Positions 10,782 to 20,833 of a stretch of DNA of 64,000 nucleotides are shown piece by piece. The stretch's first letter is position 1; each line of letters starts with the position of its first letter. Where the stretch lies: NCBI GenBank assembly GCA_946002055.1, contig CAMFYL010000001.1, forward strand, positions 62,001 through 126,000, given 5' to 3'. This DNA comes from an uncultured Roseburia sp. (GTDB lineage: Bacteria; Bacillota; Clostridia; Lachnospirales; Lachnospiraceae). The translations under genes were made by a program, and so were the position numbers. The notes below the pieces were generated by a model, which was given only the letters and a program-made list of their open reading frames with translations, searched no databases and was not told the origin of the DNA.

Positions 10782-12458
10782 ATGCTGGAAAACTTACATG
10801 TAAAAAACCTGGCGCTCATTGAAGAAGAGGATATTACATTTCTTGATGGATTACATATTCTATCAGGAGAAACAGGAGCAGGAAAGTCCATTATCCTTGG
10901 TGCTCTTAATATGGCGCTTGGGGCAAAGGTGGACAAAGAAATGCTACGAGACGGCAATCAGGAGGCTTTAGTAGAGGTGGTTTTTCGAATCACCAGAGAC
11001 AGCCAGAAAAAGGCGCTGGAGGACTTGGATGTATCGCTTTACGATGAACAGGTGATTCTCACAAGAAAAATTACTGAGAGCCGAAGCGTAGCAAAAATTA
11101 ACGGAGAGACGGTTCCGGCCCAGAAGATGAAGGAAGTGGGAGACATCTTTCTTGACATTCATGGGCAGCATGAACATCAGTCGCTCTCTAATAAGCGCAA
11201 GCACTTGGAATTGTTGGATGAATATGCAAAGGGAGAGGTGCAGTCCCTGAAGGAAGATGTAAAAAAAGCATATTTCATTTACATCGAAAAGCAGCGTGAG
11301 TGGGAGAGTGCAAAGCTTGATAACACAGATAGAGATCGTGAAATCTCTTTCCTAGAGCATGAGATTGCAGAGATTACAGGCGCAAATTTGCAGCCGGCTG
11401 AGGATGAAGCTTTGGAGCAACAGTATCGTCTTCTCAGCAATAACAAGCGAATTATGGAGTCTCTTGGGAATGCTTATCGAGAGACTGGTGGTGGCGGTGC
11501 CACAGATGAAATCGGGCGTGCAATCCGAGAGTTACATCAGGTGGCAGAATATGATGAGCAGATAGGAAATCTCTTGTCTCAGCTCAATGACGTGGATGGA
11601 CTGTTAAGCGATTTTAATCGGGAACTGTCTCAGTATATGTCGGATGCTGAGTTTGATGGGGAAAGTTTTTCTGCCATCGAAATGCGATTGAATGAAATCA
11701 ATCGCTTGAAGGACAAGTATGGCAGTTCTGTGGAAGAGATTATGAATACCTTAGAGGTAAAACAGCAGCGTCTGGAGCAGCTAAAAGGCTTTGAAGAATA
11801 CTTGGCAAACCTGGAAAGGGAATGTGAACAGGCAAAGGAACGTTTGGATAAGGCTTGTGTGCAGTTGTCCTTTATTCGTCAAAAGAATGCTCAGGATTTG
11901 ACCGTCCGAGTGCAAGAGGCTTTGCAGGATTTGAATTTCTTGGATGTTGTCTTCGAGATGACATTTCGTCGCATGGATGATTACACCCAGAATGGATTTG
12001 ACGATGCAGAGTTTATGATTTGTCTGAATCCCGGGGAACCAATGCGTCCGCTGAAAGACGTAGCTTCCGGCGGTGAAATGTCCAGAATTATGTTGGCGCT
12101 GAAAACGGTATTAGCAGAGAACGATGCCATTGACACATTAATTTTTGATGAGATTGATGCGGGAATCAGCGGTAGAACGGCTCAGGCAGTATCTGAAAAA
12201 CTAAGTGTTGTGGCTAAGAACCATCAAGTGATTTGCATTACACATTTACCACAGATTGCAGCTATGGCAGATCAGCATTACCTAATCCAGAAGGAGGTTA
12301 TCTCCGGCAATACCATTTCATCTATTCAGGCCCTGTCCTATCACGACAGTGTGAAGGAGTTGGCCAGAATGCTTGGAGGCAGTACCATTACACAGGCAGT
12401 GATTGATAATGCCAAGGAGATGAAAGATATGGCAAATAGCTTCAAAAACCATGAGTAA
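10782..12458 (+). CDS. recN: DNA repair protein RecN
   Basis: MLENLHVKNLALIEE..GETGAGKSIILGALNMALG, DIHGQHEHQSL, ASGGEMSRIMLALKTVLAE, FDEIDAGISGRTAQAV. Confidence 0.97.
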   Translation: MLENLHVKNLALIEEEDITFLDGLHILSGETGAGKSIILGALNMALGAKVDKEMLRDGNQEALVEVVFRITRDSQKKALEDLDVSLYDEQVILTRKITESRSVAKINGETVPAQKMKEVGDIFLDIHGQHEHQSLSNKRKHLELLDEYAKGEVQSLKEDVKKAYFIYIEKQREWESAKLDNTDRDREISFLEHEIAEITGANLQPAEDEALEQQYRLLSNNKRIMESLGNAYRETGGGGATDEIGRAIRELHQVAEYDEQIGNLLSQLNDVDGLLSDFNRELSQYMSDAEFDGESFSAIEMRLNEINRLKDKYGSSVEEIMNTLEVKQQRLEQLKGFEEYLANLERECEQAKERLDKACVQLSFIRQKNAQDLTVRVQEALQDLNFLDVVFEMTFRRMDDYTQNGFDDAEFMICLNPGEPMRPLKDVASGGEMSRIMLALKTVLAENDAIDTLIFDEIDAGISGRTAQAVSEKLSVVAKNHQVICITHLPQIAAMADQHYLIQKEVISGNTISSIQALSYHDSVKELARMLGGSTITQAVIDNAKEMKDMANSFKNHE

Positions 12459-12482
12459 AATGGAATTGTATTTTACATACTA

Positions 12483-12512
12483 AAGGAAGGACAAAGGGCC
12501 TTCCTTTTTTTA
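12483..12512 (+). terminator. Intrinsic terminator after recN
   Basis: aaggaagg-acaaaggg-ccttcctttttttt. Confidence 0.8.
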
Positions 12513-12543
12513 TTGGAACGGCGACCTGTGGTGATATGAGGTT

Positions 12544-13761
12544 ATGAAAATGAAATGGTATCAGAGTCATAGAAAAGGTGTAGCAATAGCGTATGGCATT
12601 ACTTATGTGATTGCCTGTTATATGATGCTGCTTTCGTATATTCCGAGAGAAATCAATGTGGAACAAAGCGGAAAGGAGATTTCCCTGGCTGCTCCTGTTA
12701 CGGTGGAGCCTGTGTATGACAGGTATGTGCTTGACGTTGGACAGAAGAAGGGGGCTGTAGGGTCTACCCAGAGATTGCAGTGCAAGCTTTTTGGGGTGAT
12801 ACCTGTGGGAAGCATTGAGGCTACTGTGACAGAGGAACAGATGCTTGATGCCATAGGCAGTCCGGTGGGAATCTATATGAAAATGCAAAATGTGTATGTT
12901 GCCGGCACCAAGGAACTAAGAGATGCCAAAGGAGATCGTGTCAATCCCGGAGCGTATATTGTGAAAGAAGGGGATTACATTGTAAAAGTCAATGGACAAA
13001 CCTTAGAGACAAAAGAACAGCTGCAGTGTCTGGTAAAGGAGAGTGGAGGGGAGTCTATGGTGCTAACTCTGCTTCGGAAGAATGAATATATGGATGTTCG
13101 CATTACACCTGCAATGACCGAGGCAGGAGAATACAAACTTGGTCTTTGGGTGAAGGACGATACTGCAGGTGTGGGGACCATTACTTATATCGATGACGAC
13201 GGCAGGTATGGGGCACTGGGACATGGTATTAGCAACACGGGAACAGAGAGTCTTCTAATGATGGATCGGGGGTACTTGTATCACGCCAGTATTACAAGAA
13301 TTACCCCAAGTAGTGTTGGTGCCCCCGGAGAGATTACAGGCTTGATTTCCTATGGTAAGAATTCCCAGTACGGAAGCGTGGCCACAAATAGCAATGTTGG
13401 TATTTTTGGAAATATCACAGCAACAGGGGATGCATCCTTGAAGCGACAAAGCTATATGGTAGGTCGTAAACAGGATATGAAAAGAGACGTAGCTACTATG
13501 CTATTTGGAATGGAGGGGCAGGTGAAAGCCTATCAGATTTTTATAGATCAGATTGACTACAGTGCAAAGGAGAAAAACAAATCCTTTGTTTTCCATATTA
13601 CGGAACCCGGGCTCATAGAGCAGACAGGGGGAATCGTACAGGGCATGAGTGGTTCTCCTATTATTCAGGACGGGAAAATTGTTGGGGCAATCACCCATGT
13701 GTTTATCAATGACCCTACAAAAGGCTATGGAATTTTTATTGAGGATATGCTAGAGCATTGA
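12544..13761 (+). CDS. spoIVB: SpoIVB peptidase (S55 family, PDZ)
   Basis: GVGTITYIDDDGRYGALGHGISNTGT..., GMSGSPIIQDGKIVGAITHVFINDPTKGYGIFIE; upstream of spo0A as usual. Confidence 0.95.
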   Translation: MKMKWYQSHRKGVAIAYGITYVIACYMMLLSYIPREINVEQSGKEISLAAPVTVEPVYDRYVLDVGQKKGAVGSTQRLQCKLFGVIPVGSIEATVTEEQMLDAIGSPVGIYMKMQNVYVAGTKELRDAKGDRVNPGAYIVKEGDYIVKVNGQTLETKEQLQCLVKESGGESMVLTLLRKNEYMDVRITPAMTEAGEYKLGLWVKDDTAGVGTITYIDDDGRYGALGHGISNTGTESLLMMDRGYLYHASITRITPSSVGAPGEITGLISYGKNSQYGSVATNSNVGIFGNITATGDASLKRQSYMVGRKQDMKRDVATMLFGMEGQVKAYQIFIDQIDYSAKEKNKSFVFHITEPGLIEQTGGIVQGMSGSPIIQDGKIVGAITHVFINDPTKGYGIFIEDMLEH

Positions 13762-13858
13762 CTTCTTTCGACAGAATGCTTACTGCGCTTTATAAATAAT
13801 GTGTGAGGAGCACGAAAAATGTGTCTTCATAGAATGTTTTATAAGGTGGGAGAATGGT

Positions 13859-14653
13859 ATGGAAAAAGTAAGTGTTGTTATCGCAGATGATGACGAATTG
13901 ATGGCAGAAATGCTAGGTGCCATTGTACAGTCAGATGAAGAGCTATCCGTTGTGGGAGTTGCAAAAGATGGGGAGGAAGCCTTTCAGATGATAAAGGAAA
14001 AAGAACCGGATGTGATGCTGCTTGATGTGGTGATGCCAAAGCTGGATGGCCTTGGGGTTTTGGAGAATGTGAATCGTGATACATCTATTCGCAAGGTCCC
14101 CAATTTCATCATGATCAGTGCTGTGGGAAGACAGGAAGTGACAGAGGACGCGTTTGCCCTTGGAGCCGACTACTTTATTATGAAACCCTTTGACAGCAAT
14201 GCTATTATACAAAGAATAAAGAGAACCAGAAAGCCACAGGGACCAAAGAGTGTGATTTCTTATAAGAATCCAAATATGATAAGCAAGGACAAAAGTGATG
14301 TTGCGCTGGAAGCAGATGTGACAAATATTATTCATGAGATTGGGGTTCCGGCACATATCAAAGGGTATCAGTACTTAAGGGATGCCATTGTAATGTCAGT
14401 CAATGATATGGAAATGTTAAATTCCATTACAAAGGTGTTATATCCAACCATAGCAAAAAAGTACGACACCACAACCAGTCGCGTGGAACGAGCCATTCGT
14501 CATGCTATCGAAGTGGCTTGGAGCAGGGGGAAAATGGATACCATTGATGCATTGTTTGGATACACCATCAATCATGGAAAAGGAAAGCCCACAAACTCGG
14601 AGTTTATTGCACTTATTACAGATAAGATTCGACTGGATTATAAGATGAGATAG
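13859..14653 (+). CDS. spo0A: Sporulation transcription factor Spo0A
   Basis: Receiver domain ([30 protein letters not shown]) plus Spo0A DNA-binding domain ([34 protein letters not shown]). Confidence 0.96.
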   Translation: MEKVSVVIADDDELMAEMLGAIVQSDEELSVVGVAKDGEEAFQMIKEKEPDVMLLDVVMPKLDGLGVLENVNRDTSIRKVPNFIMISAVGRQEVTEDAFALGADYFIMKPFDSNAIIQRIKRTRKPQGPKSVISYKNPNMISKDKSDVALEADVTNIIHEIGVPAHIKGYQYLRDAIVMSVNDMEMLNSITKVLYPTIAKKYDTTTSRVERAIRHAIEVAWSRGKMDTIDALFGYTINHGKGKPTNSEFIALITDKIRLDYKMR

Positions 14654-14656
14654 TAT

Positions 14657-14688
14657 AAAACCCGCCTTCTATGATGAAGGCGGGTTTT
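14657..14688. terminator. Bidirectional terminator between convergent spo0A and the DUF5688-like gene
   Basis: aaaacccgccttc-tatgat-gaaggcgggtttt. Confidence 0.9.
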
Positions 14689-14690
14689 GT

Positions 14691-15608
14691 CTAGAATACA
14701 AAGGCTTGTTTTTCTGCGTCATACAAATACACATGGTCAGACAATACTTCATCTACAGCCACGTGATAGTGATTCACTTCGCGAACCATTTCATTTAGCA
14801 TCTCTATATCATAGTCGGAGGAGAGAGGAAGTACAATCACCTCGTGGACGCTACTTGGAATCATGTAGAACTGCTCCCCCAGCATAGCTACACACTGGGC
14901 AAGAATGTCCTTGTATAGCATAACACCGGCGCCGAAGAATCGCTGGTTGTTGGTAAGTACATATAGGGGGATTTGATCTGCTATTTCATCAAGGGGAATG
15001 CCCAGGTCTTTGGGACTTTCACATATTTTTGTGAGAAGCTGGGGGAGGTGATGCACGGTAGCAGGCAGCAGTTCAGGCGCATTTTCCATGGCAAGGGCGA
15101 GAAGCTGTTTGGGAGTGGTATCCCAATAAGTAAGATGTTCGTTGCGAATTAAGATGGTGGCATTGGTGTCATTGGGGGCAACCATATTCTCGTCAAAGGT
15201 CATGTAATAGCAGAACACAATGGATAAATCATAGTAAGGAATACTGGGGATTTGTTCCAGTAGTTCCTGATTGGATTGGGTGTGAATCAGTTTGAAAATA
15301 ATGTTGTTTTTCACCCGGGTAAAATCCGTGAAAAACGAGATGTCAATACTGTCCGAAAGCCGATGCTGTTCATAGCATGCAACAAGTTTATCACAAATCT
15401 GTGAAATAGGTTCGCCGCCTACATAGTCGTCATAAAAATGAGATAAGTAAATAGTAGGGGAAATGTTTACGGCAGGGTCCGATATGACCAGTCCGTCCAA
15501 GGATAGGTTGTTGTTTTTTAAGATGCGCTTTACGTGAAAGGTGGTATCCTCAGAAAAGCGCAAAGTTAGATGAGCGATAAGCTCCTGAATAAAGTTTTCG
15601 TATGTCAT
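14691..15608 (-). CDS. DUF5688-like hypothetical protein
   Basis: MTYENFIQELIAHLTLRF...NNNLSLDGLVISDPAVNISPTIYL resembles a family common in Lachnospiraceae (from memory); start chosen at ATG 15608 because the longer ORF runs into the tRNA. Confidence 0.7.
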   Translation of the reverse strand: MTYENFIQELIAHLTLRFSEDTTFHVKRILKNNNLSLDGLVISDPAVNISPTIYLSHFYDDYVGGEPISQICDKLVACYEQHRLSDSIDISFFTDFTRVKNNIIFKLIHTQSNQELLEQIPSIPYYDLSIVFCYYMTFDENMVAPNDTNATILIRNEHLTYWDTTPKQLLALAMENAPELLPATVHHLPQLLTKICESPKDLGIPLDEIADQIPLYVLTNNQRFFGAGVMLYKDILAQCVAMLGEQFYMIPSSVHEVIVLPLSSDYDIEMLNEMVREVNHYHVAVDEVLSDHVYLYDAEKQAFVF

Positions 15609-15642
15609 AAATCCTCCGATTCTGACATTGGCAAACGAAAAA

Positions 15643-15715
15643 AGCTCCGAACGTGACTCGAACACGCGACCCCTTCATTACGAGTGAAGTGCTCTACCAA
15701 CTGAGCTATCGAAGC
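15643..15715 (-). tRNA. tRNA-Thr (CGT anticodon)
   Basis: Reverse complement GCTTCGATAGCTCAGTTGGTAGAGCACTTCACTCGTAATGAAGGGGTCGCGTGTTCGAGTCACGTTCGGAGCT folds as a cloverleaf with anticodon loop CTCGTAA; 3' CCA not encoded. Confidence 0.95.
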
Positions 15716-15867
15716 GAATGTCTGATGTAAGAACCAGACAAATTGTATTGTACACTAATGGGTAGAGTAATGTAAATAGATAAATCAAAAAAATACGGAT
15801 TGACGATAAATGTCAACAATCGTATGATGTTTTTGGACATTACGAACATGAGAGTTGAGGATGACAT

Positions 15868-18234
15868 ATGAGAACCATCAAAGATTTACAGATTGGAGAA
15901 TCAGCAGTAATTACCACCGTTGGGGGAGAGGGGGCCTTGCGCCAACACTTCCTTGATATGGGGCTGATTCCGGGAGCAAAAGTGAAACTTGTAAAATATG
16001 CACCCATGGGTGATCCTATGGAGCTGCGTATCCACGGATATGAACTGACCCTTCGAGTGGCGGATGCCGCATCCATTTGTGTGGAAGAGAGAAAGCAGGC
16101 TACGGTGGAGATAGTTGTGGACAACCAGACAGAAAGGAAAGCACTGCGCAAGAGAATTCCCCATCCCGGCTTAGGAGAGGGGGGCAATTATCACGACAAG
16201 AAGCATGAGCATCCTCTTCCGGAGGGAGAGGTGATTACCTTTGCTTTGGTGGGAAATCAGAACTGCGGTAAGACAACCCTATTTAACCGCTTGACGGGAT
16301 CCAATCAACATGTGGGAAATTTTCCCGGTGTTACAGTTGATCGCAAGGATGGTATTATCAAGGGATATGACAACACTTTGATTACAGATTTGCCCGGTAT
16401 CTATTCCATGTCTCCCTACAGCAACGAGGAGCTGGTGACCAGAGCATTTATCCTAAATGAGAAACCAAAGGGTATTATTAATATTGTAGATGCATCTAAC
16501 ATTCAAAGGAACCTGTATCTGACTATGCAGCTTATGGAGCTGGATATTCCTATGGTGGTTGCTCTGAACATGATGGATGAGGTTCGGGAAAATGGGGGCT
16601 CTGTCCGAATCAATGAGATGGAAGAGCTTTTGGGAGTACCGGTAGTTCCCATTTCCGCCGCCAAGAATGAAGGGATTGATGAGCTGATTGAACACGCTAT
16701 GCACGTGGCAAAGTATCAGGAAAAGCCTGTGAGAAAGGATTTTTGTGATCCGGAGGATGGAGGCAGTGCTCTACATCGCTGTATGCACGGTATTATGCAT
16801 CTCATTGAAGATCACACAAGGGATGCAGATATTCCCATTCGCTTTGCAGCAGCCAAGGTGATTGAGGGAGACGAGCAAATTATAGAACAACTACAGCTGG
16901 ACGACAACGAGAAGGAGATGCTGGGCCATATTATTCTGCAGATGGAAAAGGAGCGAGGCTTGGATTCTGCCGCCGCCATTGCAGATATGCGGTTTCACTA
17001 TATTCAGCAGGTGAGTGATGCCACTGTCGTAGAACCGAAGGAGAGCAAAGAGCATATGCGGAGTCGTCGCATTGATAGTATTCTTACCGGACGCTATACT
17101 GCCATACCATCTTTTATTGTGATTATGGCACTGGTGTTCTGGCTTACCTTTGGGGTGATAGGCGCATGGCTACAGGGTCTGATGGAAGGCCTGATTTCCT
17201 ATCTTACAGATGTCACAGATGTTTTACTCACAGCGGCTAATGTAAATCAAACCCTACATTCTTTGGTGATTGATGGCATCTTTAGCGGCGTGGGCAGTGT
17301 GCTTAGCTTTCTTCCGATTATTGTGACGTTGTTTTTCTTCCTATCCATCTTGGAAGATACGGGATATATGGCCCGTGTGGCCTTTGTGATGGACAAGCTT
17401 CTGCGAAAAATTGGTCTTTCCGGAAGAAGTATCGTACCCATGCTGATTGGATTTGGCTGTACGGTGCCCGGTGTTATGGCAAGCAGAACGCTATCCTCAG
17501 AGAGAGATCGCAAGATGACGATCTTGCTGACACCATCTATGAGTTGCTCTGCCAAGTTACCGGTCTATGCATTTTTTAGTGCAGCCTTTTTCCCGGACCA
17601 TGGAGCACTGGTGATGGTGCTTTTATACTTCGGCGGAATTGCTATGGGAATCCTTGCCGCCCTTGTAATGAAGGGAAGTATTTTCAAAGGAGAACCGGTT
17701 CCCTTTGTTATGGAGCTGCCAAATTATCGCTTGCCGGGCTTTGGCAATGTACTGCAACTGCTTTGGGAAAAGGCAAAGGATTTTTTACAAAAGGCATTTA
17801 CCGTTATCTTTTTGGCAACCATTGTGATTTGGTTCTTGCAGACATTTGATCATCACTTTAACATGGTGTCAGATTCCTCCCAGAGTATGCTTGCCTTTAT
17901 TGCGGGAGGCATCGCACCACTGTTTCGTCCCCTGGGATTTGGAGACTGGCGCATTGTTACGTCCTTGCTTACCGGCTTTATGGCCAAGGAGAGTGTGGTG
18001 GCTACTTTGTCGGTGCTGATACCTTCCACGGAGATGTTAAAGAAGGTGCTGAGTGTTCCTGCAGCAGCAGCTTTGCTGGTGTTTTGCCTGTTGTACACTC
18101 CTTGTGTTGCGGCTGTTACAGCGGTAAAGAGAGAATTAGGAGCCAAGTGGGCAGCGGTGGTGGTTATCTACCAGTGCTTTATTGCATGGGTGATGGCCTT
18201 TTTGGTGAAAATCATTGTTTCTCTATTTTGTTAA
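15868..18234 (+). CDS. feoB: Fused FeoA-FeoB ferrous iron transporter
   Basis: N-terminal FeoA domain (IGESAVITTVGGEGALRQHFLDMGLIPGAKV) followed by G-domain GNQNCGKTTLFNRLTGSNQHVGNFPGVTVD and Gate domains (GFGCTVPGVMASRTL). Confidence 0.95.
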   Translation: MRTIKDLQIGESAVITTVGGEGALRQHFLDMGLIPGAKVKLVKYAPMGDPMELRIHGYELTLRVADAASICVEERKQATVEIVVDNQTERKALRKRIPHPGLGEGGNYHDKKHEHPLPEGEVITFALVGNQNCGKTTLFNRLTGSNQHVGNFPGVTVDRKDGIIKGYDNTLITDLPGIYSMSPYSNEELVTRAFILNEKPKGIINIVDASNIQRNLYLTMQLMELDIPMVVALNMMDEVRENGGSVRINEMEELLGVPVVPISAAKNEGIDELIEHAMHVAKYQEKPVRKDFCDPEDGGSALHRCMHGIMHLIEDHTRDADIPIRFAAAKVIEGDEQIIEQLQLDDNEKEMLGHIILQMEKERGLDSAAAIADMRFHYIQQVSDATVVEPKESKEHMRSRRIDSILTGRYTAIPSFIVIMALVFWLTFGVIGAWLQGLMEGLISYLTDVTDVLLTAANVNQTLHSLVIDGIFSGVGSVLSFLPIIVTLFFFLSILEDTGYMARVAFVMDKLLRKIGLSGRSIVPMLIGFGCTVPGVMASRTLSSERDRKMTILLTPSMSCSAKLPVYAFFSAAFFPDHGALVMVLLYFGGIAMGILAALVMKGSIFKGEPVPFVMELPNYRLPGFGNVLQLLWEKAKDFLQKAFTVIFLATIVIWFLQTFDHHFNMVSDSSQSMLAFIAGGIAPLFRPLGFGDWRIVTSLLTGFMAKESVVATLSVLIPSTEMLKKVLSVPAAAALLVFCLLYTPCVAAVTAVKRELGAKWAAVVVIYQCFIAWVMAFLVKIIVSLFC

Positions 18235-18299
18235 AGGCTGTTGTGAAATGAGCGGGATATTGCTATAATGGGCTAAGTTAGTATTGAGAGGAAGGTAGA

Positions 18300-18617
18300 A
18301 TGATGGAGAAACTGAAGCAGTTGACAAAGAAACCCATAGTGGTTTTAGGTGCGTTTATTGTTGTTGCACTTGCTATGATTTTAATTAGTATTTTGGCACT
18401 GCACTTGCCAATCGTAGGTGTGTGTACCATTGTAATTTTGGAGGCGCTTCTTGCCGCATGTTTGAATCGTATACCGATTTGGATTCACGGCTTGATTATC
18501 ATTGCCCAGATTGTTGCAGGTATCGTGTTTGGTAAAATTGTATTTATGGTGTTGATGGCTGTCTTGTATGTAACAGCAGTAGCACTTTTGTATTTGTGGT
18601 CTCTTAAGGAGAACTAA
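18300..18617 (+). CDS. Small hydrophobic membrane protein
   Basis: 105 aa, several hydrophobic segments, RBS gaggaagg. Confidence 0.75.
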   Translation: MMEKLKQLTKKPIVVLGAFIVVALAMILISILALHLPIVGVCTIVILEALLAACLNRIPIWIHGLIIIAQIVAGIVFGKIVFMVLMAVLYVTAVALLYLWSLKEN

Positions 18618-18623
18618 GATACG

Positions 18624-19259
18624 ATGAAGCAGAATTATCAGTTACTGTTGGATAAGAAGTTGGATGAACTACAAAGACAGGGGAGGGTTCCCAAGTTGCT
18701 TTTGCACAGTTGTTGTGCACCATGCAGCAGTTATGTCTTGGAGTATTTGTCCAACTACTTTTCTATTACGGTATTTTACTACAATCCCAATATTTACCCG
18801 GAAGAAGAGTATGAGAAGCGTGTAAGAGAACAGCAGGAGTTCATAAGAAAGCTTCCTGCCAAGCATCCCATTTCTTTTTGTGAGGGCGCGTTTGATAAGG
18901 AACGCTTCTATGAGGTGACAAAGGGATTGGAACAGGAGCCGGAAGGTGGAATTCGCTGTGAGGCTTGTTTTCGCCTTCGCTTAGAGGAGAGTGCACTGCT
19001 TGCAAAAGAGATGGGGATGGATTATTTTACAACCACATTATCCATCAGTCCCATGAAAAATGCCCGGATACTGAATCAGATTGGATCGGAGATGGGAGAA
19101 AAGCACGGCGTAGAGTACCTTTTCTCAGATTTTAAAAAGAAAAATGGATTCAAGCGGTCGGTGGAGCTTTCTGAGGAGTATGATATGTATCGCCAGGATT
19201 ACTGCGGATGCGTGTATTCCTATCAGGAAAGACAGCGACAGAAGGAAGAGAGGATATAA
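18624..19259 (+). CDS. queH: Epoxyqueuosine reductase QueH
   Basis: LLLHSCCAPCSSYVLEYL, YYNPNIYPEEEYEKR, GGIRCEACFRLRLEESA, RQDYCGCVYS cysteine motifs. Confidence 0.93.
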   Translation: MKQNYQLLLDKKLDELQRQGRVPKLLLHSCCAPCSSYVLEYLSNYFSITVFYYNPNIYPEEEYEKRVREQQEFIRKLPAKHPISFCEGAFDKERFYEVTKGLEQEPEGGIRCEACFRLRLEESALLAKEMGMDYFTTTLSISPMKNARILNQIGSEMGEKHGVEYLFSDFKKKNGFKRSVELSEEYDMYRQDYCGCVYSYQERQRQKEERI

Positions 19260-19261
19260 TT

Positions 19262-20638
19262 ATGGCACAATTATGGGGAGGTCGTTTTACCAAGGCCACA
19301 GATGAATTGGTTTATGATTTTAATGCGTCCATTGGATTTGACCAGAGATTTTTTCAGGAAGATTTGATGGGAAGCAGAGCCCACGTTAAGATGCTTGCAA
19401 AGCAGGGGATTTTAACTGAGCAGGAAAGAGATGAGATTTTAGCAGGACTTGATGGTATCGAAGCTGATGTAAAGGAAGGTAAGCTTGAGATTACCAAGGA
19501 ATATGAGGATATTCACAGCTTTGTGGAGGCTAACTTGATTGATCGTATCGGGGATGCGGGAAAGAAGCTTCACACCGGAAGAAGCCGTAATGATCAGGTG
19601 GCACTTGATATGCGTCTTTATACGAGAAGCCAGGTGCAGCATACAGAAGAATTGTTGCATCATCTCTTGGAAACTATTTTACATATTATGGAAGAGAACA
19701 CAGAGACCATTATGCCGGGATTTACGCATCTGCAGAAGGCGCAGCCCATTACCCTGGCTCATCATATGGGAGCATACTTTGAGATGTTCCGCCGTGATGA
19801 GCTTCGTCTTAAGGATATCTATAAACGAATGAACTATTGTCCGTTGGGCTCCGGAGCTTTGGCAGGTACAACCTATCCTCTTGATCGAGAGTATACAGCG
19901 GAGCTCTTGGATTTCTTTGGCCCCACAGAGAACAGTATGGATGGCGTTTCTGACAGGGATTACTTACTTGAATATCTGTCAGCACTTTCCGTGATTATGA
20001 TGCATCTCAGCAGATTTTCTGAGGAGGTGATTATCTGGAACAGTAATGAGTATCGTTTTATTGAGATTGACGATGCATACAGCACCGGCAGCAGTATTAT
20101 GCCACAGAAGAAGAATCCGGATATTGCAGAACTTGTCCGTGGTAAGACAGGGCGTGTGTACGGGGCACTGATGTCACTGCTTACAACCATGAAGGGAATT
20201 CCTTTGGCATACAATAAGGATATGCAGGAAGACAAGGAGTTATCTTTTGACGCCATGGATACTGCCAATGGATGTATTCAGCTGTTTGATGGTATGCTGT
20301 CAACCATGACCTTCCTGAAGGACAATATGGAAGCCAGCGCCAAGAATGGATTTACCAATGCAACAGATGCAGCAGATTATCTGGTAAATCACGGTGTGCC
20401 ATTTCGGGATGCTCACGGCATTATCGGTCGTGTGGTCCTTTACTGTATCGAGAAGGATATGGCCATTGATGATATGTCATTGGAAGAATTACAGGCAATC
20501 AGCCCTGTGTTTGAAGCGGATATTTACGATGCCATTTCTATGGATACTTGCGTAAATAAGAGATTGACTATCGGTGCTCCCGGTAAGGAAGTGATGGAAA
20601 AAGCCATTGCAAGTTATAAGGCGTATTTGTCCAAGTAA
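19262..20638 (+). CDS. argH: Argininosuccinate lyase
   Basis: LWGGRFTKATDELVYDFNASIGFDQR, TGRSRNDQVALDMRLY, GSSIMPQKKNPDIAELVRGKTGRVYG. Confidence 0.97.
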   Translation: MAQLWGGRFTKATDELVYDFNASIGFDQRFFQEDLMGSRAHVKMLAKQGILTEQERDEILAGLDGIEADVKEGKLEITKEYEDIHSFVEANLIDRIGDAGKKLHTGRSRNDQVALDMRLYTRSQVQHTEELLHHLLETILHIMEENTETIMPGFTHLQKAQPITLAHHMGAYFEMFRRDELRLKDIYKRMNYCPLGSGALAGTTYPLDREYTAELLDFFGPTENSMDGVSDRDYLLEYLSALSVIMMHLSRFSEEVIIWNSNEYRFIEIDDAYSTGSSIMPQKKNPDIAELVRGKTGRVYGALMSLLTTMKGIPLAYNKDMQEDKELSFDAMDTANGCIQLFDGMLSTMTFLKDNMEASAKNGFTNATDAADYLVNHGVPFRDAHGIIGRVVLYCIEKDMAIDDMSLEELQAISPVFEADIYDAISMDTCVNKRLTIGAPGKEVMEKAIASYKAYLSK

Positions 20639-20653
20639 TTGTTTAGATGATGG

Positions 20654-20682
20654 GGGCCAGGCTGTAGAAGTCTGGCCCTTTG
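20654..20682 (+). terminator. Intrinsic terminator after argH
   Basis: gggccag-gctgtagaagt-ctggccc-ttt. Confidence 0.7.
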
Positions 20683-20752
20683 TTCACATCTTACAAAAGA
20701 TGAGTAAAAATACAAAAGCCTTTGTATAAAATGTGGGAAATGGGAAATGTCC

Positions 20753-20781
20753 TTGCATTTTTTCCGAGAATCCCATAATAT
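20753..20781 (+). promoter_or_regulatory. Candidate sigma-A promoter for asd
   Basis: TTGCAT-17 nt-TAATAT. Confidence 0.6.
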
Positions 20782-20833
20782 ATTGTACTAGAACGACAGT
20801 TGTTCGCCAAAGACGGACAGTAAGGAGAAGATA

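Noticed and set aside
15609-15665. N-terminal extension of the DUF5688-like ORF
   Set aside because: It would overlap the tRNA-Thr gene; a good RBS (aggattt near ATG 15608) supports the shorter start.
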